Below are positions 16,097 to 23,042 of a stretch of 64,000 nt of DNA, one piece after another. The translations under genes were made by a program, and so were the position numbers. A model generated the notes under the pieces. It was not told the origin of the DNA. It saw only the letters and a program-made list of their open reading frames with translations, and did not search any database. The DNA comes from Streptomyces nojiriensis (GTDB taxonomy: Bacteria; Actinomycetota; Actinomycetes; Streptomycetales; Streptomycetaceae): contig NZ_CP071139.1 of assembly GCF_017639205.1 (NCBI RefSeq), positions 5,269,501 to 5,333,500 of the forward strand, read 5' to 3'. Each line of letters begins with the position of its first letter. Within the stretch, counting starts at the first letter, position 1.

Positions 16097-17260
16097 ATGG
16101 ACGCTGGGCTCAAGCGTGAGCTGGAGGAGAAGGTCCGCTCCGGCGAGCGGCTGACCCGTGAGGACGGTATCGCCCTCTACGAGTCGGACGACCTGGCCTG
16201 GCTCGGTGGCCTCGCCCACGAGGTGCGCACGCGCAAGAACGGTGACGTCGTCCACTTCAACGTCAACCGGCACCTCAACATGACGAACGTGTGCACCGCC
16301 TCGTGCGCGTACTGCTCGTTCCAGCGCAAGCCGGGCGAGAAGGACGCGTACACGATGCGCATCGAGGAGGCCGTGCGCCTGGCCAAGGCCATGGAGAACG
16401 ACAACCTCACCGAGCTGCACATCGTCAACGGCCTGCACCCGAACCTGCCGTGGCGCTACTACCCGCGCTCGCTCTCCGAGCTGAAGAAGGCGCTGCCGAA
16501 CGTCTCGCTGAAGGCGTTCACGGCGACCGAGATCCACCACTTCGAGACGATCTCGGGGATGTCGGCCTCCGACATCCTCGACGAGCTGATCGAGGCCGGT
16601 CTGGAGTCGCTCACCGGCGGCGGCGCGGAGATCTTCGACTGGGAGGTCCGGCAGCACATCGTCGACCACCGCACCCACTGGGAAGACTGGTCGCGCATCC
16701 ACCGGCTCGCCCACGAGAAGGGTCTCAAGACCCCCTCGACCATGCTCTACGGGCACATCGAGGAGCCGCGCCACCGCGTGGACCACGTGCTGCGGCTGCG
16801 CGAGCTCCAGGACGAGACCGGCGGTTTCCAGGTCTTCATCCCGCTGCGGTACCAGCACGACTTCGTGGACATGCAGGACGGCAAGGTGCGCAACAAGCTC
16901 CAGGCGCGTACGACGATGGCGACCGGCGCCGAGGCGCTGAAGACCTTCGCCGTCTCGCGGCTGCTCTTCGACAACGTGCCGCACGTCAAGGTCTTCTGGG
17001 TGATGCACGGTGTGCAGACCGCCCAGCTCGCGCTGCAGCACGGCGCGGACGACATGGACGGCTCGGTCGTCGAGTACAAGATCACGCACGACGCGGACAA
17101 CTACGGCACCCCCAACAAGCTGGGCCGTGACGATCTCCTGGAGCTGATCCGGGAAGCGGGCTTCCGCCCGGTCGAGCGCAACACGCGCTACGAGATCATC
17201 CGCGAGTACCCCGGTCCGGACGCGAGCCTGCGCGAGACCCCGCAGGCGATGCGCGTCTGA
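16097..17260 (+). CDS. mqnE: aminofutalosine synthase (radical SAM)
   Basis: A 387-residue radical-SAM enzyme that joins 3-((1-carboxyvinyl)oxy)benzoate, the MqnA product, to SAM to form 6-amino-6-deoxyfutalosine. The 4Fe-4S cysteines are C66, C70 and C73 in CTASCAYCSF. Other family features are LTELHIVNGLHPNLPW, TATEIHHFETISG and LTGGGAEIF. Length is typical. GAGGAGG precedes the ATG by about 12 bases. A strong terminator follows. It is a paralogue of mqnC at 35.9 kb. Confidence 0.95.
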   Translation: MDAGLKRELEEKVRSGERLTREDGIALYESDDLAWLGGLAHEVRTRKNGDVVHFNVNRHLNMTNVCTASCAYCSFQRKPGEKDAYTMRIEEAVRLAKAMENDNLTELHIVNGLHPNLPWRYYPRSLSELKKALPNVSLKAFTATEIHHFETISGMSASDILDELIEAGLESLTGGGAEIFDWEVRQHIVDHRTHWEDWSRIHRLAHEKGLKTPSTMLYGHIEEPRHRVDHVLRLRELQDETGGFQVFIPLRYQHDFVDMQDGKVRNKLQARTTMATGAEALKTFAVSRLLFDNVPHVKVFWVMHGVQTAQLALQHGADDMDGSVVEYKITHDADNYGTPNKLGRDDLLELIREAGFRPVERNTRYEIIREYPGPDASLRETPQAMRV

Positions 17261-17288
17261 CCCCTCGTCCGACCGTTCCAGGTGTGGT

Positions 17289-17314
17289 GGACCCCGGCCC
17301 GTGGGCCGGGGTCC
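17289..17314 (+). terminator. rho-independent terminator after mqnE
   Basis: A perfect 12-bp stem, GGACCCCGGCCC and its complement, with a GT loop, followed by GGCTTTTC. It closes the Lrp-mqnE unit. Confidence 0.85.
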
Positions 17315-17358
17315 GGCTTTTCTGGACGAGCCGATGAGGTAATGGATAATCTTACTCA

Positions 17359-17883
17359 ATGACCCTTACGTTTACTCTGGACCCGGTCGTCGACCCCTGC
17401 CTGCGTGAGGGAATCCTGGCGCTGTGGGCCGACGTCTCCAACGCGGGGGGTGCCGTGGGCTTCGTGCCCCCGGTCACCCTCGACGACGTCCGCCCCGCGC
17501 TCGACAGGCACCTCGCCGGCGTCGCCGACGGGAGCTGCCGCCTGCTGGTCGGGCACGACGGGGGCGGGGCGGTCGCCGCGACCGCCGTCCTCGCGCGCAA
17601 CACGCACCGGCTCCAGCTCCACTGGCTGTGGGCCTACACGGTGATGGTCCATCCGCGGCACCAGGGCAAGGGGTACGGGCGCGAGCTGATGGCCGCGACC
17701 GAAGCCGCGGCCCGCTCCATCGAGGGCATCGACGCGATCCGCCTCGGCTGCCGCGGCGGTCTCGGCCTGGAGCACTTCTACGCCTCCTGCGGCTACAAGG
17801 AGGTCGGCCGCGTCCCCGGCGCCATCCGGGTGGCCCCGGGCGACGACCGCGACGACATCACGATGCTGCTGCCGCTGCACTGA
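17359..17883 (+). CDS. GNAT-family N-acetyltransferase
   Basis: A 174-residue acetyltransferase using acetyl-CoA. The core motif is VMVHPRHQGKGYGRELMAATEAAARS (acetyl-CoA pyrophosphate loop RHQGKGYGR), followed by LEHFYASCGYKEVGRVPGA. The acceptor is unknown. A TAATCT hexamer (17347-17352) lies seven bases before the ATG, so the transcript is probably leaderless. Confidence 0.88.
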   Translation: MTLTFTLDPVVDPCLREGILALWADVSNAGGAVGFVPPVTLDDVRPALDRHLAGVADGSCRLLVGHDGGGAVAATAVLARNTHRLQLHWLWAYTVMVHPRHQGKGYGRELMAATEAAARSIEGIDAIRLGCRGGLGLEHFYASCGYKEVGRVPGAIRVAPGDDRDDITMLLPLH

Positions 17884-17990
17884 CGTGCGGCCGGGCCCGC
17901 CGCCGGACCCCGGAGGCCCGCGGCCGCACCCCGGCGTGCTTCACTGGACGGGCACCGGCCACCGCAGACGACGAGAGAGAAGGGGTCACC

Positions 17991-18302
17991 GTGTCCCTCA
18001 AGACGAGCGCAACGATCCGCTACACCGCGATGCGCCTGGGCATCTTCGTCGGCTGCCTCGTCGCCGTCGCGGGCTTCGTCCGGCTCGGCTGGGTGCCCGC
18101 AGGGCTCGGGGACGCCAATGTCGCCTGGGTCGTGCTCCTCGCCATCGTGATCTCCGCCCCGCTCTCCTTCGTCCTTCTGCGCAAGCAGCGCGACGAGATG
18201 TCCACGCAGATCTCCGGGCGCGTCGCGGGTGCGAAGGAGCGGCTCGCCGCGAACCGCAGCCAGGAGGACCAGGCGGACGACGCGGCACGCGTCACCTCGT
18301 AA
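17991..18302 (+). CDS. DUF4229 small membrane protein
   Basis: A 103-residue protein with two membrane segments (MRLGIFVGCLVAVAGFVRLGW and VAWVVLLAIVISAPLSFVLL) and a charged C-terminal tail with KQRDEMSTQISGRV. This is the DUF4229 pattern, conserved in actinobacteria with no known function. GTG 17991 is chosen because it begins this pattern and GAGAGAAGGGG precedes it. Confidence 0.8.
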   Translation: MSLKTSATIRYTAMRLGIFVGCLVAVAGFVRLGWVPAGLGDANVAWVVLLAIVISAPLSFVLLRKQRDEMSTQISGRVAGAKERLAANRSQEDQADDAARVTS

Positions 18303-18330
18303 CGGCCCAGTTGGCTTCATCACACATCGA

Positions 18331-18373
18331 ACCGCCCCAGCACCGGGTATACCGCCCGTAACGCTGGGGCGGT
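18331..18373. terminator. hairpin terminator downstream of the DUF4229 gene
   Basis: Eleven-base complementary arms, ACCGCCCCAGC (18331-18341) and GCTGGGGCGGT (18363-18373), with a 21-base loop, then GGTGTTTTCC. It is a likely terminator isolating the leader-peptide locus that follows. Confidence 0.75.
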
Positions 18374-18415
18374 GGTGTTTTCCGGGCCTGCGCAAGAGGG
18401 CCTCGTGCGCCGTTG

Positions 18416-18460
18416 TCTCAAAGCGCCCCTTTGAGATTCCCAAAGGGAAAGTGTTAGCGT
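18416..18460 (+). promoter_or_regulatory. promoter of the polycysteine leader with an overlapping inverted repeat
   Basis: A -35 TTGAGA (18431-18436) and -10 TAGCGT (18455-18460) are separated by 18 bases. The predicted start of transcription is 7-8 bases further on, at the ATG of the leader ORF, so that ORF would be leaderless. An inverted repeat TCTCAAA-N7-TTTGAGA (18416-18436) covers the -35 and may be an operator. A second pair, CCCTTTG/CAAAGGG, overlaps it. Confidence 0.6.
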
Positions 18461-18467
18461 GTTCAAC

Positions 18468-18569
18468 ATGTTGACCACAGTTGCGCACCCCATGATCGCG
18501 AGCCGTCCGCTCGTGACGCGCCTGCACGTCGACCTCTGCCGCCGCGCGTCCGCGGCCTGTTGCTGTTGA
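18468..18569 (+). CDS. polycysteine leader peptide (33 aa)
   Basis: A short ORF upstream of the symporter. It begins MLTTVAHPMIASRPLVTRLH and ends VDLCRRASAACCC, i.e. three consecutive Cys codons (TGT TGC TGT) just before TGA. The core RLHVDLCRRASA matches the leader peptides that precede sulfur and cysteine genes in many actinobacteria. Polycysteine leaderless uORFs in mycobacteria are known cysteine-responsive attenuators: ribosomes stall on the Cys codons when cysteinyl-tRNA is scarce. A start at Met9 is also possible. Together with the downstream hairpin this suggests cysteine control of the symporter. Confidence 0.8.
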   Translation: MLTTVAHPMIASRPLVTRLHVDLCRRASAACCC

Positions 18570-18581
18570 GCTGAATCGATA

Positions 18582-18615
18582 CAGCAGCCGTCCCGGCCGG
18601 CCCTTCTGGCTGCTG
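18582..18615 (+). promoter_or_regulatory. candidate attenuator hairpin between leader and symporter
   Basis: Perfect 8-bp arms CAGCAGCC (18582-18589) and GGCTGCTG (18608-18615) with an 18-base, GC-rich loop, 13 bases after the leader stop. The leader's last codons (CTGTTGCTG) could pair with the CAGCAG arm instead, giving the two exclusive folds that attenuation needs. No T-run follows, so control may act through Rho or through translation. Confidence 0.5.
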
Positions 18616-18679
18616 CCGCACCGCTTCACCACCGCAGTACTTCCCCCCTGTCTTCGTGCGCCACCTCCGGAGAGTGTCC

Positions 18680-19993
18680 GTGTCCGCGACCCCCCAGGCC
18701 CCTGCCAAGGCCTCGTTCAAGTTCCCCTTCTGGGCCCAGATCGTCGCCGGTCTCGCCCTCGGTGTCCTCTTCGGCTGGATAGCCCGCAGCCAGGACATCA
18801 GCTGGCTCGCCACCACGCTGGAGAAGACCGGCGACCTCTTCGTCCAGCTGCTGAAGCTGGCCATCGCCCCGCTCGTCTTCTTCGCGATCCTGGTGTCGAT
18901 CACCAACCTGCGGAAGGTGAACAACGCGGCGCGCCTCGCCTCCCGCACCCTCCTCTGGTTCATGATCACCTCGCTGATCGCGGTCGGCATCGGCATCGCC
19001 ATCGGCCTGCTGACCGACCCCGGTTCCGGCACCGGCCTCACCGCCGCCGACGGCAAGGACCCGAAGAAGACCGGCTCCTGGATCGACTTCCTCACCGGGA
19101 TCGTGCCCACCGACATCGTCACGCCGTTCACCGAGCTGAAGGTCCTTCAGATCGTCTTCCTGGCCGTCGTCGCCGGTATCGCCGCCCTCCAGCTGGGCGG
19201 CAAGGCCAAGCCGGTCCTCGACCTCGCCGAGTCCGCCCTGGAGCTGCTCCAGAAGGCCCTGTGGTGGGTCATCCGCCTCGCCCCGATCGGCACCGTCGGC
19301 CTCATCGGCACTGCGATCGCCACGTACGGCTGGGACCTGATCGGCAAGTACGCCACCTTCACCGCCGACATCTACATCGGCTGCGCCCTCGTGATGTTCG
19401 GCGTCTACCCGCTGCTGCTCGCGACGGTCGCCAAGGTCAGCCCGCTCCAGTTCTTCAAGGGCGCCTGGCCCGCCATCCAGCTGGCCTTCGTCTCCCGCTC
19501 CTCGGTCGGCACCATGCCGGTCACCCAGAAGGTAACCGAGCGCCTCGGCGTCCCGAAGGAGTACGCCTCCTTCGCCGTCCCGTTCGGCGCCACCACCAAG
19601 ATGGACGGCTGCGCCGCGATCTACCCGGCCCTCGCCGCCATCTTCATCGCGCAGATCTTCGACGTGCAGCTCGGCATCAAGGAGTACCTGCTCATCGTCT
19701 TCGTCTCGGTCATCGGCTCCGCAGCCACGGCCGGTCTGACGGGCGCCACCGTCATGCTGACGCTGACCCTGTCCACGCTGGGCCTGCCGCTCGCCGGCGT
19801 CGGCCTGCTGCTGGCGATCGACCCGATCCTGGACATGATGCGCACCGCCACCAACGTGGCCGGCCAGGCCCTGGTCCCGGTCATCGTCGCGGCCCGCGAG
19901 GGGATCCTGGACAAGGAGGCCTACGCCTCCGCCTCGGCCTCCCCGCTGGACGAGCCCGCCCCGGCCGCCGAGGCGGTCGCGGTCGCGGCCTGA
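18680..19993 (+). CDS. dicarboxylate/amino acid:cation symporter (DAACS family), candidate cystine transporter
   Basis: A 437-residue secondary transporter of the DctA/GltP/TcyP family with about eight membrane segments. Family features are LLKLAIAPLVFFAILVSI in the N-terminal half, the serine-rich hairpin FVSRSSVGTMPVT, the PFGATTKMDGCA motif and DPILDMMRTATNVAGQ near the C-terminus. GTG 18680 is chosen, with CGGAGAG upstream. Family members carry glutamate, aspartate, dicarboxylates or cystine. The polycysteine leader upstream favours a sulfur amino acid such as cystine, but no residue seen here proves it. A strong terminator follows. Confidence 0.88.
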   Translation: MSATPQAPAKASFKFPFWAQIVAGLALGVLFGWIARSQDISWLATTLEKTGDLFVQLLKLAIAPLVFFAILVSITNLRKVNNAARLASRTLLWFMITSLIAVGIGIAIGLLTDPGSGTGLTAADGKDPKKTGSWIDFLTGIVPTDIVTPFTELKVLQIVFLAVVAGIAALQLGGKAKPVLDLAESALELLQKALWWVIRLAPIGTVGLIGTAIATYGWDLIGKYATFTADIYIGCALVMFGVYPLLLATVAKVSPLQFFKGAWPAIQLAFVSRSSVGTMPVTQKVTERLGVPKEYASFAVPFGATTKMDGCAAIYPALAAIFIAQIFDVQLGIKEYLLIVFVSVIGSAATAGLTGATVMLTLTLSTLGLPLAGVGLLLAIDPILDMMRTATNVAGQALVPVIVAAREGILDKEAYASASASPLDEPAPAAEAVAVAA

Positions 19994-20019
19994 CCCGCAC
20001 CGCACACCACGCACCACCT

Positions 20020-20057
20020 GCCGCAGCCCCCGCCCCCGACCGGGCGGGGGCTGCGGC
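20020..20057. terminator. perfect hairpin terminator after the symporter
   Basis: Sixteen-base perfect arms (GCCGCAGCCCCCGCCC and its complement) with a six-base loop, between the symporter stop and the convergent membrane-protein gene. It could serve both strands. Confidence 0.75.
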
Positions 20058-20089
20058 CTTCGCCCGGCCCGCGCCGGGGCCCCCTCCGG

Positions 20090-20404
20090 TCAGACCGTCT
20101 GCGCGCGGACGTAGGCGACCGTCGCCAGCAGGAACGGCAGGGCGAACCACCACCGGCCCATGGTCCGCCGGAACAGCGGGGTGATGGTGATCAGCAGTCC
20201 TGCCAGGCACAGTGCCAGGCAGCAGCCGGCCAGGAAGCGGACGTCCTCGCGCAGCACGTCGTCGTGGGGCTCCGGGCTCAGCGACAGGGCGAGGTAGCAG
20301 GTGAACACCGCGGGGACGTAGGAGAGGGCGAGCGGTATCCCGAGGACCCACTGCAGGCAGCCGCGGTCCTCGGGCAGGTCGATGTTCTCGCGCCGGAGCC
20401 TCAT
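20090..20404 (-). CDS. small membrane protein, paralogue of its neighbour (candidate immunity protein)
   Basis: A 104-residue hydrophobic protein with about three membrane segments (LQWVLGIPLALSYVPAVFTCYLAL, FLAGCCLALCLAGLLITI, WWFALPFLLATVAYV). It shares the frame NIDLPEDRGCLQWVLGIPL and FRRTMGRWWFA with the protein encoded at 20412-20732, so the two arose by tandem duplication. It is the last gene of a minus-strand operon behind a muramidase-like gene. An immunity role is inferred from position and topology only. Confidence 0.7.
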   Translation of the reverse strand: MRLRRENIDLPEDRGCLQWVLGIPLALSYVPAVFTCYLALSLSPEPHDDVLREDVRFLAGCCLALCLAGLLITITPLFRRTMGRWWFALPFLLATVAYVRAQTV

Positions 20405-20411
20405 CCGGACC

Positions 20412-20732
20412 TCACCCGAGCGTCGCGCCGCGGAGGAACGCGGTCAGCCCGAGGAGGAGGGGCGGGGCGAACCACCAGGGGCCCATCGTCCGGCGCACGC
20501 TCGGTACGGCGGTGATGAGCAGGCCCAGCACGCTGAGCGACACGGAGACGAGGCACAGCGCGCCGACGTTCTCGTATCCCTGGTCGTCCCACTCGCCCTG
20601 GGGCCCGGCGAACAGGGCCCCGAACACGGCGGCGCCGTTCAGCAGGTGGACGATCCCGAGCGGAACGCCCAGTACCCACCGCAGGCAGCCCTGGTCCTCG
20701 GGCAGGTCGATGCCCTCACGGGGGTATGTCAT
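20412..20732 (-). CDS. small membrane protein, first of two paralogues (candidate immunity protein)
   Basis: A 106-residue protein with about three membrane segments. It has the same skeleton as its downstream neighbour: GIDLPEDQGCLRWVLGVPL at the N-terminus and VRRTMGPWWFAPPLLLG at the C-terminus. ATG 20732 overlaps the stop of the muramidase-like gene (ATGA), so it is translated with it. Seven bases separate it from the second paralogue. No homologous family is recognised. Confidence 0.72.
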   Translation of the reverse strand: MTYPREGIDLPEDQGCLRWVLGVPLGIVHLLNGAAVFGALFAGPQGEWDDQGYENVGALCLVSVSLSVLGLLITAVPSVRRTMGPWWFAPPLLLGLTAFLRGATLG

Positions 20733-22132
20733 CGCATTGCGTCCTTCGCTTGGGCGAGGTTCCCGACGAACCGGTCGCCGTAGCCCTGGGCCTTGGGGAG
20801 GTCCCAGTAGGGGCCTCCGTTGTAGCGGGCGGCGATCTCCCGCATCTGGGCCTCCGTCATCCGGTCGGCCGGGACGTCGGCGAGACCGCTCTCCGCCTTG
20901 ATCTGGGCCAGGAAGCCGGCCGCTATGAAGGCATTCTGCTTGGGGTCCTGGAGCGCCTCTTCCACCAGGGTCCGCTGGTGGTCGGTGAGGTTCGCCGGAT
21001 CGTAGCCGAGCACTTCGGCGCCGCGCCGGAGCTGGATGGCGATCGGCCCGTACGAGGTCTCGTCCAGCTTTCCGCCGAGCCGCCACGGAAGGTTCTCGGG
21101 GGTGACCGGGCTCAGGCCCCACGGGGCCGCGGCCTGTTCGCGGATCGTGCCGGTGACGTCGTCCAGCAGTCCGGGCTGGTAGCCGCCGATCTCCTGCCAG
21201 GCCACGCCCGCGACCAGCTCCTCCGGCAGACCGGCGTTCTTGGCAGCCGCCCGCAGGATCTCCTTGTTCTGGGAGATCCAGTCGGCGTGCTGGCCGTCCG
21301 TGACCAGCGGGATCCAGTAGTTGTCGGCGGCGTCCCCCGGCAGCCCGGCGACCTGCAGCCGGATGTCGCGCAGCTGCGGGGAGACCGGGGTGTCCGGCCC
21401 CACCGGGCCGGCCATGTCCTTCTTCGGACCGCTGCCCGGCAGCCGGGTCAGGGGGTTGGTGCGGGCCTCCGCCGCCTCGCGGCGGATGTCGGCCATGGCC
21501 GCGTAGAGGTCGACCCCGCTCGCACCGCCCTTCAGCCGGAACTCGGGCAGCAGCTCGTACGCCTGCTTCAGCGCGTGGACGCAGGAGCTGCGCGCCTCCT
21601 GCTCGGTGGTCTTCGCCAGCTGGAAGTTGCCGCCCGCGTCGTCGTGGAGGCGGTTGGCCTCGTCACGGATGTCGTCCACGTCCATCGTGAGCTCGGCGAG
21701 ACCGTCGAGGAACCCGGTCGTCGCCCGCATGTCCTCCCACTGGCACATCGGCTCCGCCTCCTGGGCCGTGCGGGTGACCGCGGTGCCCTTCGTGGCGATC
21801 AGGGCGGCGAGCTTGCGCTCGGAGCCCTTGCCGTTCGCGTAGTGGGACTTGGCGGTCATCAGGGCCGCCGCGTACGCGTGCAGGGCGCTCGCGGCCTTGT
21901 CGTAGCCCTCGGCGATGTGCTGCACGAGCTGCCGCGCCTCGGACAGGCGCGCGGTGTAGGTGTGGCTGCCGTCGCTGTGCCACTCCGTACCGGTCTCGGC
22001 GCGCCGGGCGGGCTCCTCGACCTGCACGAGCAGATCGCGCAGGCGTTTGAACTCGGCGGCGTTGCGCTCCACGAGTGCCGGGTTGCACTCCTCCAGGAAC
22101 TGGACGTCCTTGCGGTGGCTGAGCCCGCTCAC
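20729..22132 (-). CDS. large protein with WXG100-like N-terminal helices and muramidase-like C-terminal domain
   Basis: A 467-residue protein without a Sec signal. The N-terminal 250 residues are helical and charged and include a WHSDGSHTYTARL turn (WXG-like) followed by HIAEGYDKAASALHAYAAAL, as in type VII secretion substrates. The C-terminal part (about 290-467) resembles lysozyme-like transglycosylases: LVAGVAWQEIGG with candidate catalytic Glu314, SYGPIAIQLRRGAEVLGY, and AARYNGGPYWD around Tyr437. GTG 22132 overlaps the preceding stop. The operon context suggests an exported peptidoglycan-cleaving effector. A housekeeping cell-wall enzyme is the alternative. Assignment is by motif pattern, not by search. 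Confidence 0.65.
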   Translation of the reverse strand: MSGLSHRKDVQFLEECNPALVERNAAEFKRLRDLLVQVEEPARRAETGTEWHSDGSHTYTARLSEARQLVQHIAEGYDKAASALHAYAAALMTAKSHYANGKGSERKLAALIATKGTAVTRTAQEAEPMCQWEDMRATTGFLDGLAELTMDVDDIRDEANRLHDDAGGNFQLAKTTEQEARSSCVHALKQAYELLPEFRLKGGASGVDLYAAMADIRREAAEARTNPLTRLPGSGPKKDMAGPVGPDTPVSPQLRDIRLQVAGLPGDAADNYWIPLVTDGQHADWISQNKEILRAAAKNAGLPEELVAGVAWQEIGGYQPGLLDDVTGTIREQAAAPWGLSPVTPENLPWRLGGKLDETSYGPIAIQLRRGAEVLGYDPANLTDHQRTLVEEALQDPKQNAFIAAGFLAQIKAESGLADVPADRMTEAQMREIAARYNGGPYWDLPKAQGYGDRFVGNLAQAKDAMR

Positions 22133-22572
22133 TTGGCCTCCGGCTTCACGTACCGACCCGATTCGAGGAGGCCCGCGAGGAAGGACCGGGCGGTGCCGTC
22201 GTCCACCCGGGCGAAGTCGGTGCCGGTCGTCTTCAGGCGGGTGGCCAGGGCGGCGAGCAGGCTGATCGTGTCCTTGAACTGGTCGTCGGCGAACTGGGCG
22301 AAGCGCAGGACCTGCGCCGAGACGTCGGCGTGGGCGCGCGGGGCGCGGGCCATCGTGCCGGCGTCGCCGTCGGGCCGGCCCTCGTGGAGGAGGGCGGCGA
22401 TCTCGATCAGCAGGTTGGCGTTGCCGTTGATGGAGGCGGCCCCGGCCACCAGGCTCCCGGCGGGGCTGCCCGGCGCGCTGCCGTCCCCCGGCGCGTGGTT
22501 GAGGCGCATGACGGGTGACTGCTGTGCGAGGGCGGCGGCCTTGTGCTCGGCCCATTCCGCGTCGAACGACAT
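22129..22572 (-). CDS. WXG100/ESAT-6-like helical protein heading the operon
   Basis: A 147-residue soluble protein starting MSFDAEWAEHKAAALAQQ, with AGGGGAT before ATG 22572. It is mostly helical with a central Gly/Pro/Ser linker and contains ARAPRAHADVSAQVLRFAQF. It lacks a signal peptide and a textbook WXG motif. Size, the four-base overlap with the following large gene and the helix content fit a type VII secretion partner or chaperone. The function is inferred from context. Confidence 0.6.
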   Translation of the reverse strand: MSFDAEWAEHKAAALAQQSPVMRLNHAPGDGSAPGSPAGSLVAGAASINGNANLLIEIAALLHEGRPDGDAGTMARAPRAHADVSAQVLRFAQFADDQFKDTISLLAALATRLKTTGTDFARVDDGTARSFLAGLLESGRYVKPEAK

Positions 22573-22642
22573 GTATCCCCTGGATAGTTGATAACTGGAC
22601 ATGGCCAGAATCAGCTGGTCATGTGCATGCTAATACGGGGAT

Positions 22643-22668
22643 TTCCGCATGCGGAACCTCGTGGTTCC
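22643..22668. promoter_or_regulatory. two overlapping palindromes upstream of the effector-like operon
   Basis: A 14-bp perfect palindrome, TTCCGCATGCGGAA (22643-22656), overlaps GGAACC-tcgt-GGTTCC (22653-22668). They lie 70-95 bases upstream of ATG 22572 on the minus strand. Overlapping dyads of this kind are typical of dimeric regulator sites. Confidence 0.45.
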
Positions 22669-23022
22669 GATATGGACCGGAGACGCGGTAGGCGCCCGTC
22701 CGGTTCCGCGGGGGGCCGGGGCCGGCCGGATCCCGGGGACCCGCGACGCGGCCCGGGGCGGTGCGGGGGAGGCGGTCCCGGACCGGGTCACGGGGGGCCG
22801 AGATCCGGGGCGCTTAGCCGCATAAGACCCCAAAGGACCGGGGGAAAGAACCAACCGACCCGACCCAACCCCGGCGGCCGGGGGCGCGTCGCTCGGTCGG
22901 GTGAATCATGCCAACTGGGCTGGATTTCATACGGGTTGCCGGGCATATGCTCGCCTCGACCACCGCAGACATGAGACGGCCCCCGACGGGAGCGCAATCC
23001 CGGCGAGGGCCTCACCAACGTA

Positions 23023-23040
23023 GGAAGTTGACCCACTTCC
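23023..23040. promoter_or_regulatory. inverted repeat abutting the HTH gene start
   Basis: GGAAGT-tgaccc-ACTTCC ends two bases before ATG 23043. It could be an autoregulatory operator, or a hairpin that masks the ribosome site. Confidence 0.4.
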
Positions 23041-23042
23041 CC

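Larger units (their letters stand above)
22573..23042. other. 470-bp intergenic region between divergent genes
   Basis: Very G-rich non-coding DNA between the minus-strand operon and the HTH gene. It holds two adjacent palindromes near the operon start (listed separately), a G/C-rich stretch at about 22700-22800 with no feature I can name, and a small inverted repeat abutting the HTH gene. No RNA gene was recognised. Confidence 0.6.
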
